DNA of 64,000 nucleotides, taken from assembly GCA_964510575.1 (NCBI GenBank), contig CAZECN010000007.1, positions 33,230 through 97,229 on the forward strand. The letters are read 5' to 3'. Positions 17,134-25,687 of this stretch are shown here, piece by piece. The position numbers were made by a program, and so were the translations under genes. Below the pieces are notes generated by a model. It was given only the letters and a program-made list of their open reading frames with translations, made no database searches and was not told where the DNA came from. The stretch's first letter is position 1. Each line of letters begins with the position of its first letter. The stretch comes from CALKYB01 sp964510575. GTDB taxonomy: Bacteria > Bdellovibrionota_C > UBA2361 > SZUA-149 > CALKYB01.

Positions 17134-17622
17134 TTGCCATCATTCGATATTGTCTCAGAAGTTGATTTTCATGAAATTGATAATGCCCTTTCCCAGGTTA
17201 GAAAAGAGATCGACACCCGTTACGATTTCAGAGGGGGCAAGAACAAGGTCCAGTATGAAGAAGGTGTGATCACTCTAATTGGAGATGATGACATGAAGAT
17301 GGAAGCTATGAGGCAAATGCTCAACCAGAAAATGGCAAAAAGGGGTGTCTCTACTCGAGCTCTTGACTATCAGAATGTTGAAGACGCTTCTGGTTCTCAA
17401 AAGAAGCAAGTCGTGAAAATAAAAAATGGTATCACGACGGATGAAGGGAAAAAGCTGGTCAAATTAATAAAAGACCAAAAACTAAAGAAGATCCAGGCCA
17501 GCGTTCAACAAGAACAAGTCCGAGTTACGGGGCCTAAACGCGATGCCCTTCAAGATGTAATAACATTCTTAAAGGACAACGTTAATGACCTGGAACTTCA
17601 GTTTACAAATTTCAGAGACTAA
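17134..17622 (+). CDS. yajQ: YajQ-family nucleotide-binding protein
   Basis: A small cytosolic protein of 162 residues with two ferredoxin-like domains: PSFDIVSEVDFHEIDNALSQ at the start, RYDFRGGKNKVQ, and a C-terminal VRVTGPKRDALQDVI. Family members bind nucleotides, c-di-GMP in some species. I chose the TTG at 17134, since AGGAG (17121-17125) lies 8 bases before it and the family begins with PSFDIVSEVD. A TTG at 17128 would be only 2 bases from the AGGAG. Its stop overlaps the stop of the convergent gene by 4 bases. Confidence 0.92.
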   Translation: MPSFDIVSEVDFHEIDNALSQVRKEIDTRYDFRGGKNKVQYEEGVITLIGDDDMKMEAMRQMLNQKMAKRGVSTRALDYQNVEDASGSQKKQVVKIKNGITTDEGKKLVKLIKDQKLKKIQASVQQEQVRVTGPKRDALQDVITFLKDNVNDLELQFTNFRD

Positions 17623-17930
17623 GCAGGCGCTTTCTGCGACTTACTTTCCTTCTTTGACTTCTTCTCTTTAGGAGCAGCTTCGGCTTTACTGCTATCTCCC
17701 TTATCTTTAGATGAAGCAATTTTGGTTTCATCATCTGAGAGAAACCACAGAGCCGTGACACCTAGTGCCGCAATAATCAGCAATGGAAAAGTGAGCTTCC
17801 ACAGGATTCCTGAAAAATAACCGACAGCAAATATCATCCCGGCGACGAACAATGGGTTTTGCCCCACCTTTTGATTTAACTGCTCACCAAAACCACTCGC
17901 CTTGCTTTGAATATCAGACCTTTTCATCAA
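17619..17930 (-). CDS. Small membrane protein with Lys-rich tail, unknown
   Basis: I do not recognise a family. The 103 residues comprise a basic N-terminus, a hydrophobic stretch at about 27-64 that can form one or two helices, and a highly charged Lys/Ser/Ala tail (about 70-103) that looks disordered and cytoplasmic. It converges on yajQ with overlapping stops. The stretch 17931-18121 on its other side holds no feature I can support. Confidence 0.6.
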   Translation of the reverse strand: MMKRSDIQSKASGFGEQLNQKVGQNPLFVAGMIFAVGYFSGILWKLTFPLLIIAALGVTALWFLSDDETKIASSKDKGDSSKAEAAPKEKKSKKESKSQKAPA

Positions 17931-18121
17931 CTTTTCTCCCGAACTAAAATTAAACTCTCTCGCTCATACTGGTAACGCGGGGGTCACCAAGGCCAGATGT
18001 TTCACAACAACTTTATTTGTTCTATATGATGACTCTATTATAGAACTGCTGCGAGATTATATGATTTTTCATTTCGAAACATTTTCCAGCACTAAATTTA
18101 TCTTTTTAAACGAATCTCTTT

Positions 18122-19309
18122 ATGGCTATGGGCAAGAGCAACTACGATAAGCTGGGAGCTTCAGCCTCCAAAGCAGGTTTACACAAAGCCCTAGATCTAG
18201 CGGGAGCTGAGCATCAAGCAAGCCATTTTGCCCAGCTGACACCTGATATCGCGGGTGATGCCGACTACAGTTCTTTTCTTCATTGCGATGGTGCCGGAAC
18301 TAAATCAGTGACTGCATATATTGCAGCCCAAGAGTCTGGGGACCCCAAGTGGTACAGAGGACTAGCCCAAGATGCTTTAGTGATGAACCTTGATGATGTT
18401 ATCTGTTTGGGCAAACCAGAAGGTCTAGTTGTTGCCAATCTTTTAAACAGAAACGCCCAGCTCGTAGGCGACGAAGTAATCGCGGAGATAATATCCTCAT
18501 ACATTGAACTACAAAAAAACCTTTCTAACTACGATGTCAACTTCACCTTAGGCGGTGGAGAAACCGCTGATTGTGGAGATGTCACTAGAACCTTGGCAGT
18601 TGATGCTGTCATTGCAGGACGCATTGCACACTCGAATCTACTTTCAACTGACAATATAAAACCTGGCCAAGTTATTGTTGGACTATCAGGCGCAGGCAAA
18701 GCCTCTTGGGAGAATATTGAGAACTCCGGCATAGGCTCAAATGGGTTAACCCTTGCCCGCCATACTCTGCTTAAGAAAGAATACTGTGAAAAATACCCAG
18801 AAGTTGTAGACCCCAACACGGACAGTTCAGTTGTATATACTGGACCTTTCGCAGTGGATGATAATCCCAATGGACTTGGAATGACTGTGGGAGAAGCACT
18901 TCTTTCTCCCACCAGAACGTTCGCTCCCGTCCTAATTAAAATTTTCGAGTCTGAGTTTGATAAAATTTCGGCTTGTATTCATGTTTCAGGTGGAGCGCTA
19001 AGTAAAGTAATTCGTTTTGGAAAAGGAAATATTTACGTCAAAGACCAGTTACTTCCAATTCCAGCAATCTTCAATTTGATTCAAGAAACTGGAAACATAC
19101 CTTGGAAGGAAATGTATCAAGTCTTCAATATGGGGCAGCGTATGGAGGTATATTGCGAGCAATCTGCGGCTGACTCCATCATAAAAACATCCGAGTCTAT
19201 GGGTGTTGAAGCTGGAATAATTGGTCGAGTTGAAAAAAACCCTGACTCCGACAGCCAAAACATAGTAAAGGTGGATAGCCCAAACGGAAGTTTTGAATAT
19301 CAGCTGTAA
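18122..19309 (+). CDS. purM: Phosphoribosylaminoimidazole (AIR) synthetase, long type
   Basis: An ATP-dependent cyclo-ligase turning FGAM into AIR, the step after PurL/PurQ/PurS. HCDGAGTKS, MNLDDVICLG and FTLGGGETADCGD match the longer PurM form of Bacteroidetes and some deltaproteobacteria rather than the roughly 345-residue E. coli form. The 395 residues agree with that. It is not linked to the purB-purS-purQ genes 14 kb away. The next start codon lies 67 bases downstream. Confidence 0.88.
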   Translation: MAMGKSNYDKLGASASKAGLHKALDLAGAEHQASHFAQLTPDIAGDADYSSFLHCDGAGTKSVTAYIAAQESGDPKWYRGLAQDALVMNLDDVICLGKPEGLVVANLLNRNAQLVGDEVIAEIISSYIELQKNLSNYDVNFTLGGGETADCGDVTRTLAVDAVIAGRIAHSNLLSTDNIKPGQVIVGLSGAGKASWENIENSGIGSNGLTLARHTLLKKEYCEKYPEVVDPNTDSSVVYTGPFAVDDNPNGLGMTVGEALLSPTRTFAPVLIKIFESEFDKISACIHVSGGALSKVIRFGKGNIYVKDQLLPIPAIFNLIQETGNIPWKEMYQVFNMGQRMEVYCEQSAADSIIKTSESMGVEAGIIGRVEKNPDSDSQNIVKVDSPNGSFEYQL

Positions 19310-19376
19310 GCAATTTCGAGGCTTTCGGGTGGCACTAACATCCAGTTTTCGATGAACCAAGATATTTTCAATTCCT

Positions 19377-20024
19377 GTGAACTCTAAGCAAGACCTGCGC
19401 CCCCAAGGAACAACTCTAACAAACTCCCGCTGGGGTAACAGTGATCACACTGACATCGACGCTCCTCGTCCCGATGACATACTGGAAGAAAACCTTGGAC
19501 AAAGATTCTTCAACACAGCAGCAGCATCGGGTGGACGACTCTTCTCTAAAAGCAGGGATCTGGAATCAGGTGAATGGAGTGAGCTAACTTGGGGGGAAGC
19601 TGCTAGTCAAATAGCCCGAGTAGCTTCTTTTCTGCGTGATGAACTAGGAATAAAGAAGGGCGACAAAGTTGCAGTCCTATCCTTCACCAGAGTCGAGTGG
19701 GCCTTGGCAGACCTGGCTATTTTAAGTTTAGGAGCCATATCCACTCCGGTTTACCATTCGTTAACTTCTTCCGAAGCTGCTTTTATTCTCTGGAACTCCG
19801 AAGCTCAGATAATTTTTTGTGAGAACCAAGAGCAACTAGATAAGCTTGCTGAGATTGATTCAGCCCCATCTTCAATTCCCAAAACTGAAGGTTTCGATGG
19901 CGGAAAGGTAAAACTCAATATTCAAGGCGTAATCTGCTTCGAGCAAATTCAATCAAATAATTTTCAATCTCGCCTGTACGACTGGCAGGAAATTATCAAG
20001 CCTGGAAAGTCTCCAAGGGCGTAG
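19377..20024 (+). CDS. Long-chain acyl-CoA synthetase, N-terminal part (frameshifted)
   Basis: The first 215 residues of an AMP-forming acyl-CoA synthetase: SELTWGEAASQIARVASFL, GDKVAVLSFTRVEWALADLAIL and STPVYHSLTSSEAAFIL are typical of the FadD/FAA group. The frame stops at TAG (20022-20024) before the AMP-binding P-loop, which lies in another frame just downstream. Joining the two frames near 20006-20015 gives a continuous protein of normal length, about 660 residues. The start is GTG with no clear ribosome site. It is a mutation, a sequencing error or, less likely, a recoding site. Confidence 0.7.
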   Translation: MNSKQDLRPQGTTLTNSRWGNSDHTDIDAPRPDDILEENLGQRFFNTAAASGGRLFSKSRDLESGEWSELTWGEAASQIARVASFLRDELGIKKGDKVAVLSFTRVEWALADLAILSLGAISTPVYHSLTSSEAAFILWNSEAQIIFCENQEQLDKLAEIDSAPSSIPKTEGFDGGKVKLNIQGVICFEQIQSNNFQSRLYDWQEIIKPGKSPRA

Positions 20025-20035
20025 AAACAGCGGAA

Positions 20036-21370
20036 ATGGTTGAGCTGATTCGCTACGACTTGGCTAAGGTTAAACGAACAGACTTAGCTTCAATAGTTTA
20101 TACCTCTGGGACAACTGGCATACCGAAAGGCGTAGTTCAAACTCATGACAACCATCTTTCCCTCCTGAACTCATTGCTTCTCAGTGGACTAATTGGAAGT
20201 GGTTCAGGCGTATTTCTATTCCTTCCCCTAGCTCACTCTTTTGCTAGATTCATTTTCTACGGAGCAATTGCTGCAGGTGGAGACTTAATTTTTCCAGCAG
20301 TAGTAAATAAAAGAAAATCAGAATTTGATGCCAAACAACTTTTTAGTGACATTCAAAGCTCTAATCCTGAAATCCTTCCCTCTGTTCCTAGAATCTATGA
20401 AAAGGTGATGACCTCAGTGCAAGGAAAGACAAGCACTGCCGGTTTAGTAATGAAGCCAATTATTGCCTGGGCAATGAGCAATTGGAAGCCACTGAAAGAC
20501 AAGCTTGAACAAAAAGGTTCACTTGGGCCAGTTGATAAAACTAGGTTCGCCTTAGCTGAAAAAGTTATCAAGAAGATTAGAACATCAGTTTTTGGTAACG
20601 AGCTATCGCACTGTGTATCAGGTGGGGCTCCATTGGATGAAAAAGTAGCCAGATTCTTTGACTCTCTGGGGATTCTAATCCTTGAGGGCTATGGACTTAC
20701 TGAGACCACCCCTGCCCTTTCAGCGAACACCAAACAAAGGAACCGCTTTGGCACCGTCGGAAGAGTTTTTAGAAATGTGGAAGTAAAACTCGAACAAGAC
20801 GGAGAACTTCTTACCCGTGGACCTAACATAGCAGTCGGATATAACCGCATGCCTGAGGCCACTAAAAAATCCTTCTCAGAGGATGGTTGGTTCAGCACTG
20901 GAGACATCGCTGAAATTGACTCCGAAGGTTTTATTAAAATAACTGACAGGAAAAAGGACCTGATAGTGAATGCTGGGGGAAAAAATATTCCTCCTCAAAA
21001 AATCGAAGGGAAATTGAAGACCATACCCTTCGTGTCCCAGGCTCTGGTTTACGGCGACAGAAAACCCTACTTAGTAGGACTACTTACCCTCGACCCTGAA
21101 AACATCGCTTCATGGGCCGCCTCTAATCTATCTGGAGAGGATCATTCTCTTAGCAATCTAGCCGACCACCCTAAGGTAAGAGAGCTACTTGACGAGGAAA
21201 TAGCCAAAGTTCATATCGACCTGGCTAGCTATGAAGAAATAAAACGCTACAGAATACTGGCTGAGGACTTTACTATTGAGAATGGCTTGTTGTCCCCAAC
21301 CCTTAAGCTAAAGAGAAGGAAAGTAGTAGAAAAATTCTTAAGTGAAATCGAGTCTATTTATCGAAATTAG
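20036..21370 (+). CDS. Long-chain acyl-CoA synthetase, C-terminal part (frameshifted)
   Basis: It carries the rest of the enzyme: P-loop YTSGTTGIPKGV (22-33), GYGLTETTPALS, TGDIAEIDSEGFIKITDRKKD and NAGGKNIPPQKIE, the adenylate and hinge motifs of fatty acyl-CoA ligases. The frame is already protein-like from about 20006, ahead of this ATG, with residues VSKGVETAE leading in, which supports one original gene. As a separate product it would lack the N-terminal acyl-binding part. It converges on the amidotransferase gene, 7 bases away. Confidence 0.7.
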   Translation: MVELIRYDLAKVKRTDLASIVYTSGTTGIPKGVVQTHDNHLSLLNSLLLSGLIGSGSGVFLFLPLAHSFARFIFYGAIAAGGDLIFPAVVNKRKSEFDAKQLFSDIQSSNPEILPSVPRIYEKVMTSVQGKTSTAGLVMKPIIAWAMSNWKPLKDKLEQKGSLGPVDKTRFALAEKVIKKIRTSVFGNELSHCVSGGAPLDEKVARFFDSLGILILEGYGLTETTPALSANTKQRNRFGTVGRVFRNVEVKLEQDGELLTRGPNIAVGYNRMPEATKKSFSEDGWFSTGDIAEIDSEGFIKITDRKKDLIVNAGGKNIPPQKIEGKLKTIPFVSQALVYGDRKPYLVGLLTLDPENIASWAASNLSGEDHSLSNLADHPKVRELLDEEIAKVHIDLASYEEIKRYRILAEDFTIENGLLSPTLKLKRRKVVEKFLSEIESIYRN

Positions 21371-21377
21371 CGCGGAC

Positions 21378-22085
21378 CTAAGCTGCCCGCCTAGCCATAT
21401 TATCCAGCAGCTTTTGCAGCAAAAGCTCGCCTTGTAAAAACAAATCTTTTCTAGATAAAACCTCTTCCAGACTTTGAATTCCAGGAGCAAGGTCAGGAAT
21501 TCCAACTCCCTTTCCTAGTCGATTAATACAGCTAGCGGAAAACTCTAAATGAAACTGAAGCCCTAGTACGTTGTTCCCGTAGGAAAAAGATTGGTTCTGA
21601 TAAACGCTCCCTTCGACAAGTCGCTCGGCTCCTTCAGGGAGGTCAAAGGTATCACCATGCCATTGAACAGGAGTAAAAACTCTAGGAAAGTCTTCGAAAT
21701 AAGGGGAGCTTTGACCTGCTTTTGTCAGCTTAACAGGGAACCATCCTATTTCCTTCCCAGGCTTGCCCTTGAAAACTTCAGCTCCAAGTGCCTCAGCGAT
21801 CATTTGAATACCCAGACAAATCCCCAACACCTGCTTTCCAGAAGCTATGACCTGCTGAATAAATTCAATTTCCTTAGCAATCCAAGGAAATTTATCCTTA
21901 TCGTAAGCCCCCATCGGCCCACCCATTACCACCAACCAGTCAAAACTGTTTAGGTCTGGAAAAGACTCACCCTCATAGATTAGGGTGCTAGAAAGATGGT
22001 GCCCCTTCTCGGTGGCCCAATTCTCTATTCGCCCAATTCCCTCAAAGGAAACATGCCGAATGCTATGGATGCGCAATTTTCTCAA
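21378..22085 (-). CDS. Class I glutamine amidotransferase (GMP synthase-like)
   Basis: A stand-alone GATase1 domain of 235 residues: VVMGGPMGAYD (oxyanion loop), the nucleophile elbow GICLGIQMIAEALGAEV with an intact Cys, and LQFHLEFS with the catalytic His and Glu. It resembles YfeJ-type proteins annotated as GMP synthase-like; its real acceptor is unknown. It is monocistronic and convergent with the acyl-CoA synthetase. In contrast to PurQ in this window, all catalytic residues are present. Confidence 0.85.
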   Translation of the reverse strand: MRKLRIHSIRHVSFEGIGRIENWATEKGHHLSSTLIYEGESFPDLNSFDWLVVMGGPMGAYDKDKFPWIAKEIEFIQQVIASGKQVLGICLGIQMIAEALGAEVFKGKPGKEIGWFPVKLTKAGQSSPYFEDFPRVFTPVQWHGDTFDLPEGAERLVEGSVYQNQSFSYGNNVLGLQFHLEFSASCINRLGKGVGIPDLAPGIQSLEEVLSRKDLFLQGELLLQKLLDNMARRAA

Positions 22086-22190
22086 CTCACTATTTCTCCT
22101 AACTAATACCTACAGCCTGCTGGGCCACTAGAACAACAAATAATATGTCTAATTTTGACTCATTTACTAACCCTTTGCTAAAAACCCGCC

Positions 22191-23240
22191 ATGTCAGAAT
22201 CCCCACTAATGCTAAAAGCCCTACGCTTTGAAGATATTCCCCGCCCTCCAGTCTGGCTAATGCGTCAGGCTGGCAGATACATGAAGGAGTATCGAGCCCT
22301 CAAGGAACGCTACACCTTCCTGGAATTGTGCCGTTCCCCAGAACTAGCAGTAGAAGTCTCCCTGCAACCGATGAAAGAATTCGACATGGATGCTTCCATA
22401 ATATTTGCAGATATCCTGTTACCTCTGGAGCCAATGGGAATCGGAATAGATTTTAACCCAGGGCCTTCAATAGAAAATAAAATTAAAACCAGCTCAGATG
22501 TTAAGGCACTAAAGACTAAAGACGTAGCCGAGCAATGCTCTTTTGTTGGCCAGGCTATTAACTCTCTCAAAAAAGAACTTAACAGCAATAGAGAAGATAA
22601 AAAGACTATTCTTGGCTTCGCTGGAGCTCCTTGGACCCTGGCTTGCTACATCTTGGATCAAGGACCGTTAAAGAATTTTGCTGGTAGTTTGGTATTTGCT
22701 AACCAAAACCCGGAAGCCACCAAACTACTGCTTAACAAACTTACTGATGTAATTGAAGAGTATTTGCTGATGCAAATCGAAGCAGGAGCTGATGCGGTTC
22801 AACTATTTGATACTTGGGCCGGACTGCTACCCGAAAAAGAGTTCCGAGATATAGCTTTCTCCCCTGCTGCTAGAATCATTGAAAAAATAAAAAAAACTGG
22901 CACGCCAATCATTTACTACGCTAATGGAGCTAGTCATCTAATACCCGCAATGCTGGAGACTGCTCCAAATTGCATTGGGATAGATTCTAGAACTCCTCTA
23001 GGCGAAACGATAGAACTAGCCAAAGTAAAAAAGATAGCGGTTCAAGGAAACTACGAAGCAGGATCTCTTTTCAAGTCAGCTGAGTCTGTAAAAGAAGAAA
23101 CTGAAAAGATGTTATCTAACTTATCTAACCCCACTGGCTATATAACCAATCTAGGTCATGGTGTCTTACAGCGAACCCCTATCGAATCTGTTCGTTCTTT
23201 TGTTGATACAGTCAAAAATTCATCCGCAACTTGGAAGTGA
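22191..23240 (+). CDS. hemE: Uroporphyrinogen decarboxylase
   Basis: It converts uroporphyrinogen III to coproporphyrinogen III. PPVWLMRQAGRYMKEYR near the N-terminus, IIFADILLPLEPMG (with the catalytic Asp), GFAGAPWTLACYILDQG and NLGHGVLQRTP are family blocks. One odd site: the usual VQGNLDP reads VQGNYEAG. The 349 residues are normal. The downstream hemG start overlaps the stop by 4 bases, so they form an operon with dcd. Confidence 0.95.
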   Translation: MSESPLMLKALRFEDIPRPPVWLMRQAGRYMKEYRALKERYTFLELCRSPELAVEVSLQPMKEFDMDASIIFADILLPLEPMGIGIDFNPGPSIENKIKTSSDVKALKTKDVAEQCSFVGQAINSLKKELNSNREDKKTILGFAGAPWTLACYILDQGPLKNFAGSLVFANQNPEATKLLLNKLTDVIEEYLLMQIEAGADAVQLFDTWAGLLPEKEFRDIAFSPAARIIEKIKKTGTPIIYYANGASHLIPAMLETAPNCIGIDSRTPLGETIELAKVKKIAVQGNYEAGSLFKSAESVKEETEKMLSNLSNPTGYITNLGHGVLQRTPIESVRSFVDTVKNSSATWK

Positions 23241-24610
23241 AAAAACAAACTCAGGTTACAATCGTAGGAGCAGGGCTTTCAGGACTATCTCTGGCCTACA
23301 GACTTCAGCAGGCCGGCGTAAGCTGCCTACTAGTTGAAAAAAAGCAGCTAGCTGGAGGAGTTATAGAGTCTGAAGCAGCTGGGGATTTCTTAATTGAGAA
23401 TGGCCCAAACTCAGCAATGATCAAAGCTGAAATGGCAACGCTGATTTCCGATCTTGAACTCGAAGAGAAAGTTTTAAGACCTAAACAAACAGCCAAGAAA
23501 AGATACATTGCTAGAAGAAAACCAGTCGGGGGATTTAGACTAGACCCTGTGCCCTTTAAACCAATGGACCTGGTCTCCTCTCAATTACTTTCAGCCGCAG
23601 CTAAACTTAGGCTAATGGCGGCTGTCCTACCGCGAAGACACAAATTGGAAGACGAGTCCGTTCAACGCTTCATGTCTCGTCACTTCGGTGAAGAATTTAC
23701 AAATACAGTAGTAGCTGCAGGACTCAGTGGAGTTTGGGCTGCCGATATTACTAAACTTAGTGCGAGAAGCGCTCTTCCAACTTTGTGGCAACTAGAGAAA
23801 GAATATCACTCACTGTTTCTGGGACTGGCTAAAACTCTAGGGAAAAATAAAAAGAAGAAAAAAAATAGAATTGGAAGTTTCCATGGTGGACTTATCACTC
23901 TAATTGAAACTTTAAGTTCTCAAATAGATGAAAAATGGATGAAGACCGAAATAACTGGTCTTAGCAAACAAAATGATAAGTGGCTTGTTGAAACAAGTGA
24001 TGGACGTAAAGCCCTATCCGATTACCTAGTTTTAACCACCCCGGCTGCAGCAACCTCACGTTTATTGAAAGATATCGACCTAGAACTTAGTAGGGACATA
24101 GCTAGTATTCCTCATGCCTCAGTCGGCGTCATGCAACTTAGCTATCCCAAGCAAGCCGTTTCAGAACCTCTTGACGGCTTTGGTGCCCTACTTCCGCCTA
24201 GCGAAAAACTTGCATTAATGGGCGCAATATTTAGTTCAAGCATTTTCGAAGGAAGAAGTCCTAATGATCAACATCTTCTCACTTGCTTCTCTGGAGGTGC
24301 ACACTTACCTGAGGCAGCTGAGATAGAAGAAACTAAGTGGCAAGAGCAGGTCATTGGTGAACTGAATCAATTGATAGGATCAGAAACTAAACCTAAAATT
24401 CTCAAAGCAAAAGTATGGAAAGACGCGATTCCTAACTACCCCTTGGGACACCATAAACTAGTTGAATCAATAAATCGCATCGAGGAAAATAATTCTGGTC
24501 TTCTTTTTTGCTCAAACTGGCTACGTGGCATCAGTCTTAATGACCGAGTTTTAGAGAGCACTAAAGTTACTGAACGAATAGTTGAGAGCTTGCCAAGCAG
24601 GCTTTCTTAA
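23237..24610 (+). CDS. hemG: Protoporphyrinogen oxidase, FAD (HemY) type
   Basis: An oxygen-dependent type PPOX. The N-terminal Rossmann motif VTIVGAGLSGLSLAYRL is followed by VEKKQLAGGVIESE and IENGPNS; the C-terminus has YPLGHHKLVESI and the FAD-contacting GISLNDRVLES. I chose GTG at 23237, which makes a GTGA overlap with the hemE stop; a TTG two codons earlier is possible. Basic runs (KKRYIARRK, KNKKKKKNR) are unusual and may help membrane contact. Confidence 0.92.
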   Translation: MKKQTQVTIVGAGLSGLSLAYRLQQAGVSCLLVEKKQLAGGVIESEAAGDFLIENGPNSAMIKAEMATLISDLELEEKVLRPKQTAKKRYIARRKPVGGFRLDPVPFKPMDLVSSQLLSAAAKLRLMAAVLPRRHKLEDESVQRFMSRHFGEEFTNTVVAAGLSGVWAADITKLSARSALPTLWQLEKEYHSLFLGLAKTLGKNKKKKKNRIGSFHGGLITLIETLSSQIDEKWMKTEITGLSKQNDKWLVETSDGRKALSDYLVLTTPAAATSRLLKDIDLELSRDIASIPHASVGVMQLSYPKQAVSEPLDGFGALLPPSEKLALMGAIFSSSIFEGRSPNDQHLLTCFSGGAHLPEAAEIEETKWQEQVIGELNQLIGSETKPKILKAKVWKDAIPNYPLGHHKLVESINRIEENNSGLLFCSNWLRGISLNDRVLESTKVTERIVESLPSRLS

Positions 24611-24626
24611 CAAAGGAAAAGGGAAC

Positions 24627-25163
24627 ATGGTTAAACCTGATCATTGGATAAGAAAATGGGGTAGTGAAGGAGGAGTTGAACCTTTCAATCCTGAAAACGT
24701 CAACCCTGCAAGCTATGATATCACACTAGGAGACCATTGGATCTGTCCGACTAGAGACCCTGAAGAGTTCCATGCCAAGGAGCTAGTTCTATTCCCTAGT
24801 GAAGTCGTACTCGCTACTACAGCCGAAGTCATTGCGCTACCAAGAGATGTTGTTGGGGACTTAAAACTTAAAAGCTCCTTGGGACGACTTTGGTTAAACC
24901 ATAGTCTTAGCGGCTGGATTGATTGTAACTTCCAAGGTCAAGTCACACTCGAACTTCAAAATCTCGGCCCCTATCCTAGAAGACTAGCCACAGGAATGAG
25001 AGTTGCCCAAATTGTGTTCTATCAAATGGAAACTCCCCCTGAAGTTGCCTACGGAGAAAAGGGAACGGGCCATTATCAGGGCCAAAGAGGAACAACTAGG
25101 GCTTGGTCAGAAGAGTTTTTTCCTGCACTTAGACATTCTCCTCGGGAAAAACCTGAAAAATAG
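24627..25163 (+). CDS. dcd: dCTP deaminase-family protein
   Basis: A dUTPase-fold protein of 178 residues with the Dcd pattern: NPASYDITLGDHW, LKLKSSLGRLWL, GWIDCNFQGQVTLELQN (with the Glu expected in catalysis) and a C-terminal GTGHYQGQRGTT. It would deaminate dCTP to dUTP for thymidylate synthesis. I chose the ATG at 24627, preceded by AAGGA and GGGAA; an extension to 24582 would overlap hemG. It is the last gene of the hem operon; the link to haem is probably only positional. Confidence 0.88.
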   Translation: MVKPDHWIRKWGSEGGVEPFNPENVNPASYDITLGDHWICPTRDPEEFHAKELVLFPSEVVLATTAEVIALPRDVVGDLKLKSSLGRLWLNHSLSGWIDCNFQGQVTLELQNLGPYPRRLATGMRVAQIVFYQMETPPEVAYGEKGTGHYQGQRGTTRAWSEEFFPALRHSPREKPEK

Positions 25164-25200
25164 TTTCAACCTCGAATAGATTCCGCCTGCTAAGACCTGC

Positions 25201-25274
25201 TTCAAACAGCATAGTTATTGCTATTTTTTGAAGCAATCTGCTCTCTGAGCAGGATTAGAGATTGTAAGCGGTAA
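25201..25274 (+). promoter_or_regulatory. Block-conserved leader of microprotein gene 1
   Basis: It aligns without gaps to 25495-25568 (48 of 74 positions identical by eye). The identity is gathered in four perfect blocks at equal spacing: TTCAAACAG (25201-25209), TTTTTTGAAGCA (25224-25235), GATTAGA (25253-25259) and TGTAAGCGGTAA (25263-25274). CTGCTC (25238-25243) and GAGCAG (25247-25252) form a hairpin between blocks. Confidence 0.65.
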
Positions 25275-25298
25275 GAACAAGAATGAAGGAACAATATC

Positions 25299-25385
25299 AT
25301 GGCAAGTAAAGTAGCATTTTTCGCATTTATGACTGGATTGGGAATGGTTATGGGAAAACTTTCACACTTGGCAACGATTCTATAG
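25299..25385 (+). CDS. 28-aa membrane microprotein 1, tandem with 2
   Basis: ATG at 25299 with AAGGA at 25286-25290, a proper 8-base spacing. The 28 residues start with MASK, have a hydrophobic segment of about residues 5-19, and end with GKLSHL (19-24) and ATIL. A paralogue of exactly equal length starts at 25591, with 12 of 28 residues identical, including the whole GKLSHL. Conservation of length, start site, ribosome site and C-terminal motif is strong evidence of a real gene. No known family recognised; it could be a small membrane regulator or a type I toxin-like peptide. Confidence 0.65.
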   Translation: MASKVAFFAFMTGLGMVMGKLSHLATIL

Positions 25386-25444
25386 CTCCAAGATTGTCGA
25401 AGAATAAACCCCTTCACAGATTAAAACCAAAAAATAACCAATAA

Positions 25445-25501
25445 AATTTAATTTTTTTCGAATTAAATTGATAATTCAGACAGGTTTGAACTAATTCAAA
25501 C
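25445..25501 (+). other. Two hairpins between the microprotein genes
   Basis: AATTTAATT (25445-25453) pairs perfectly with AATTAAATT (25461-25469), an AT-only stem with T residues in its loop. Next, GTTTGAA (25484-25490) pairs with TTCAAAC (25495-25501) across 4 bases. The second arm overlaps the first conserved block of leader 2, so pairing could mask it. Confidence 0.45.
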
Positions 25502-25568
25502 AGATTACTACAGCTCCTTTTTTGAAGCATTAAAGGGCTTTATCCTGATTAGATAGTGTAAGCGGTAA
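25495..25568 (+). promoter_or_regulatory. Block-conserved leader of microprotein gene 2
   Basis: The counterpart of 25201-25274, offset by exactly 294 bases, with the same four blocks at 25495, 25518, 25547 and 25557. Spacer sequences have diverged while block spacing is kept, which is the pattern of protein or RNA contact sites rather than of a recent duplication. Confidence 0.65.
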
Positions 25569-25590
25569 CACAAATCAAGGATATTTAAAT

Positions 25591-25677
25591 ATGCAAATCA
25601 AATTCTTTCTAGTTTCAATTATGTTCCTCGGCGGTATGATTCTTGGAAAACTATCTCACCTCTCAACATTCATCTAA
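25591..25677 (+). CDS. 28-aa membrane microprotein 2, tandem with 1
   Basis: ATG at 25591 with AAGGA at 25577-25581. Again 28 residues: MQIK start, hydrophobic residues 5-18, then GKLSHL at 19-24 and STFI at the end. Met11, Gly15, Met16 and Thr26 are also shared with copy 1. It ends 10 bases before the stop of the convergent M48 protease gene. The two copies differ in most hydrophobic positions by conservative exchanges, as expected for a selected transmembrane peptide. Function unknown. Confidence 0.65.
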   Translation: MQIKFFLVSIMFLGGMILGKLSHLSTFI

Positions 25678-25687
25678 ATCGAAAGAA

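Noticed and set aside
20006..20015. Programmed -1 frameshift in the acyl-CoA synthetase gene
   Set aside because: No slippery heptamer and no clear stimulatory structure; mutation or error is simpler.
25224..25259. Promoter reading of the microprotein leader (TTGAAG with GATTAG)
   Set aside because: Spacing of 19-22 bases and a poor -10 box do not fit a housekeeping promoter; the blocks are kept only as conserved elements.
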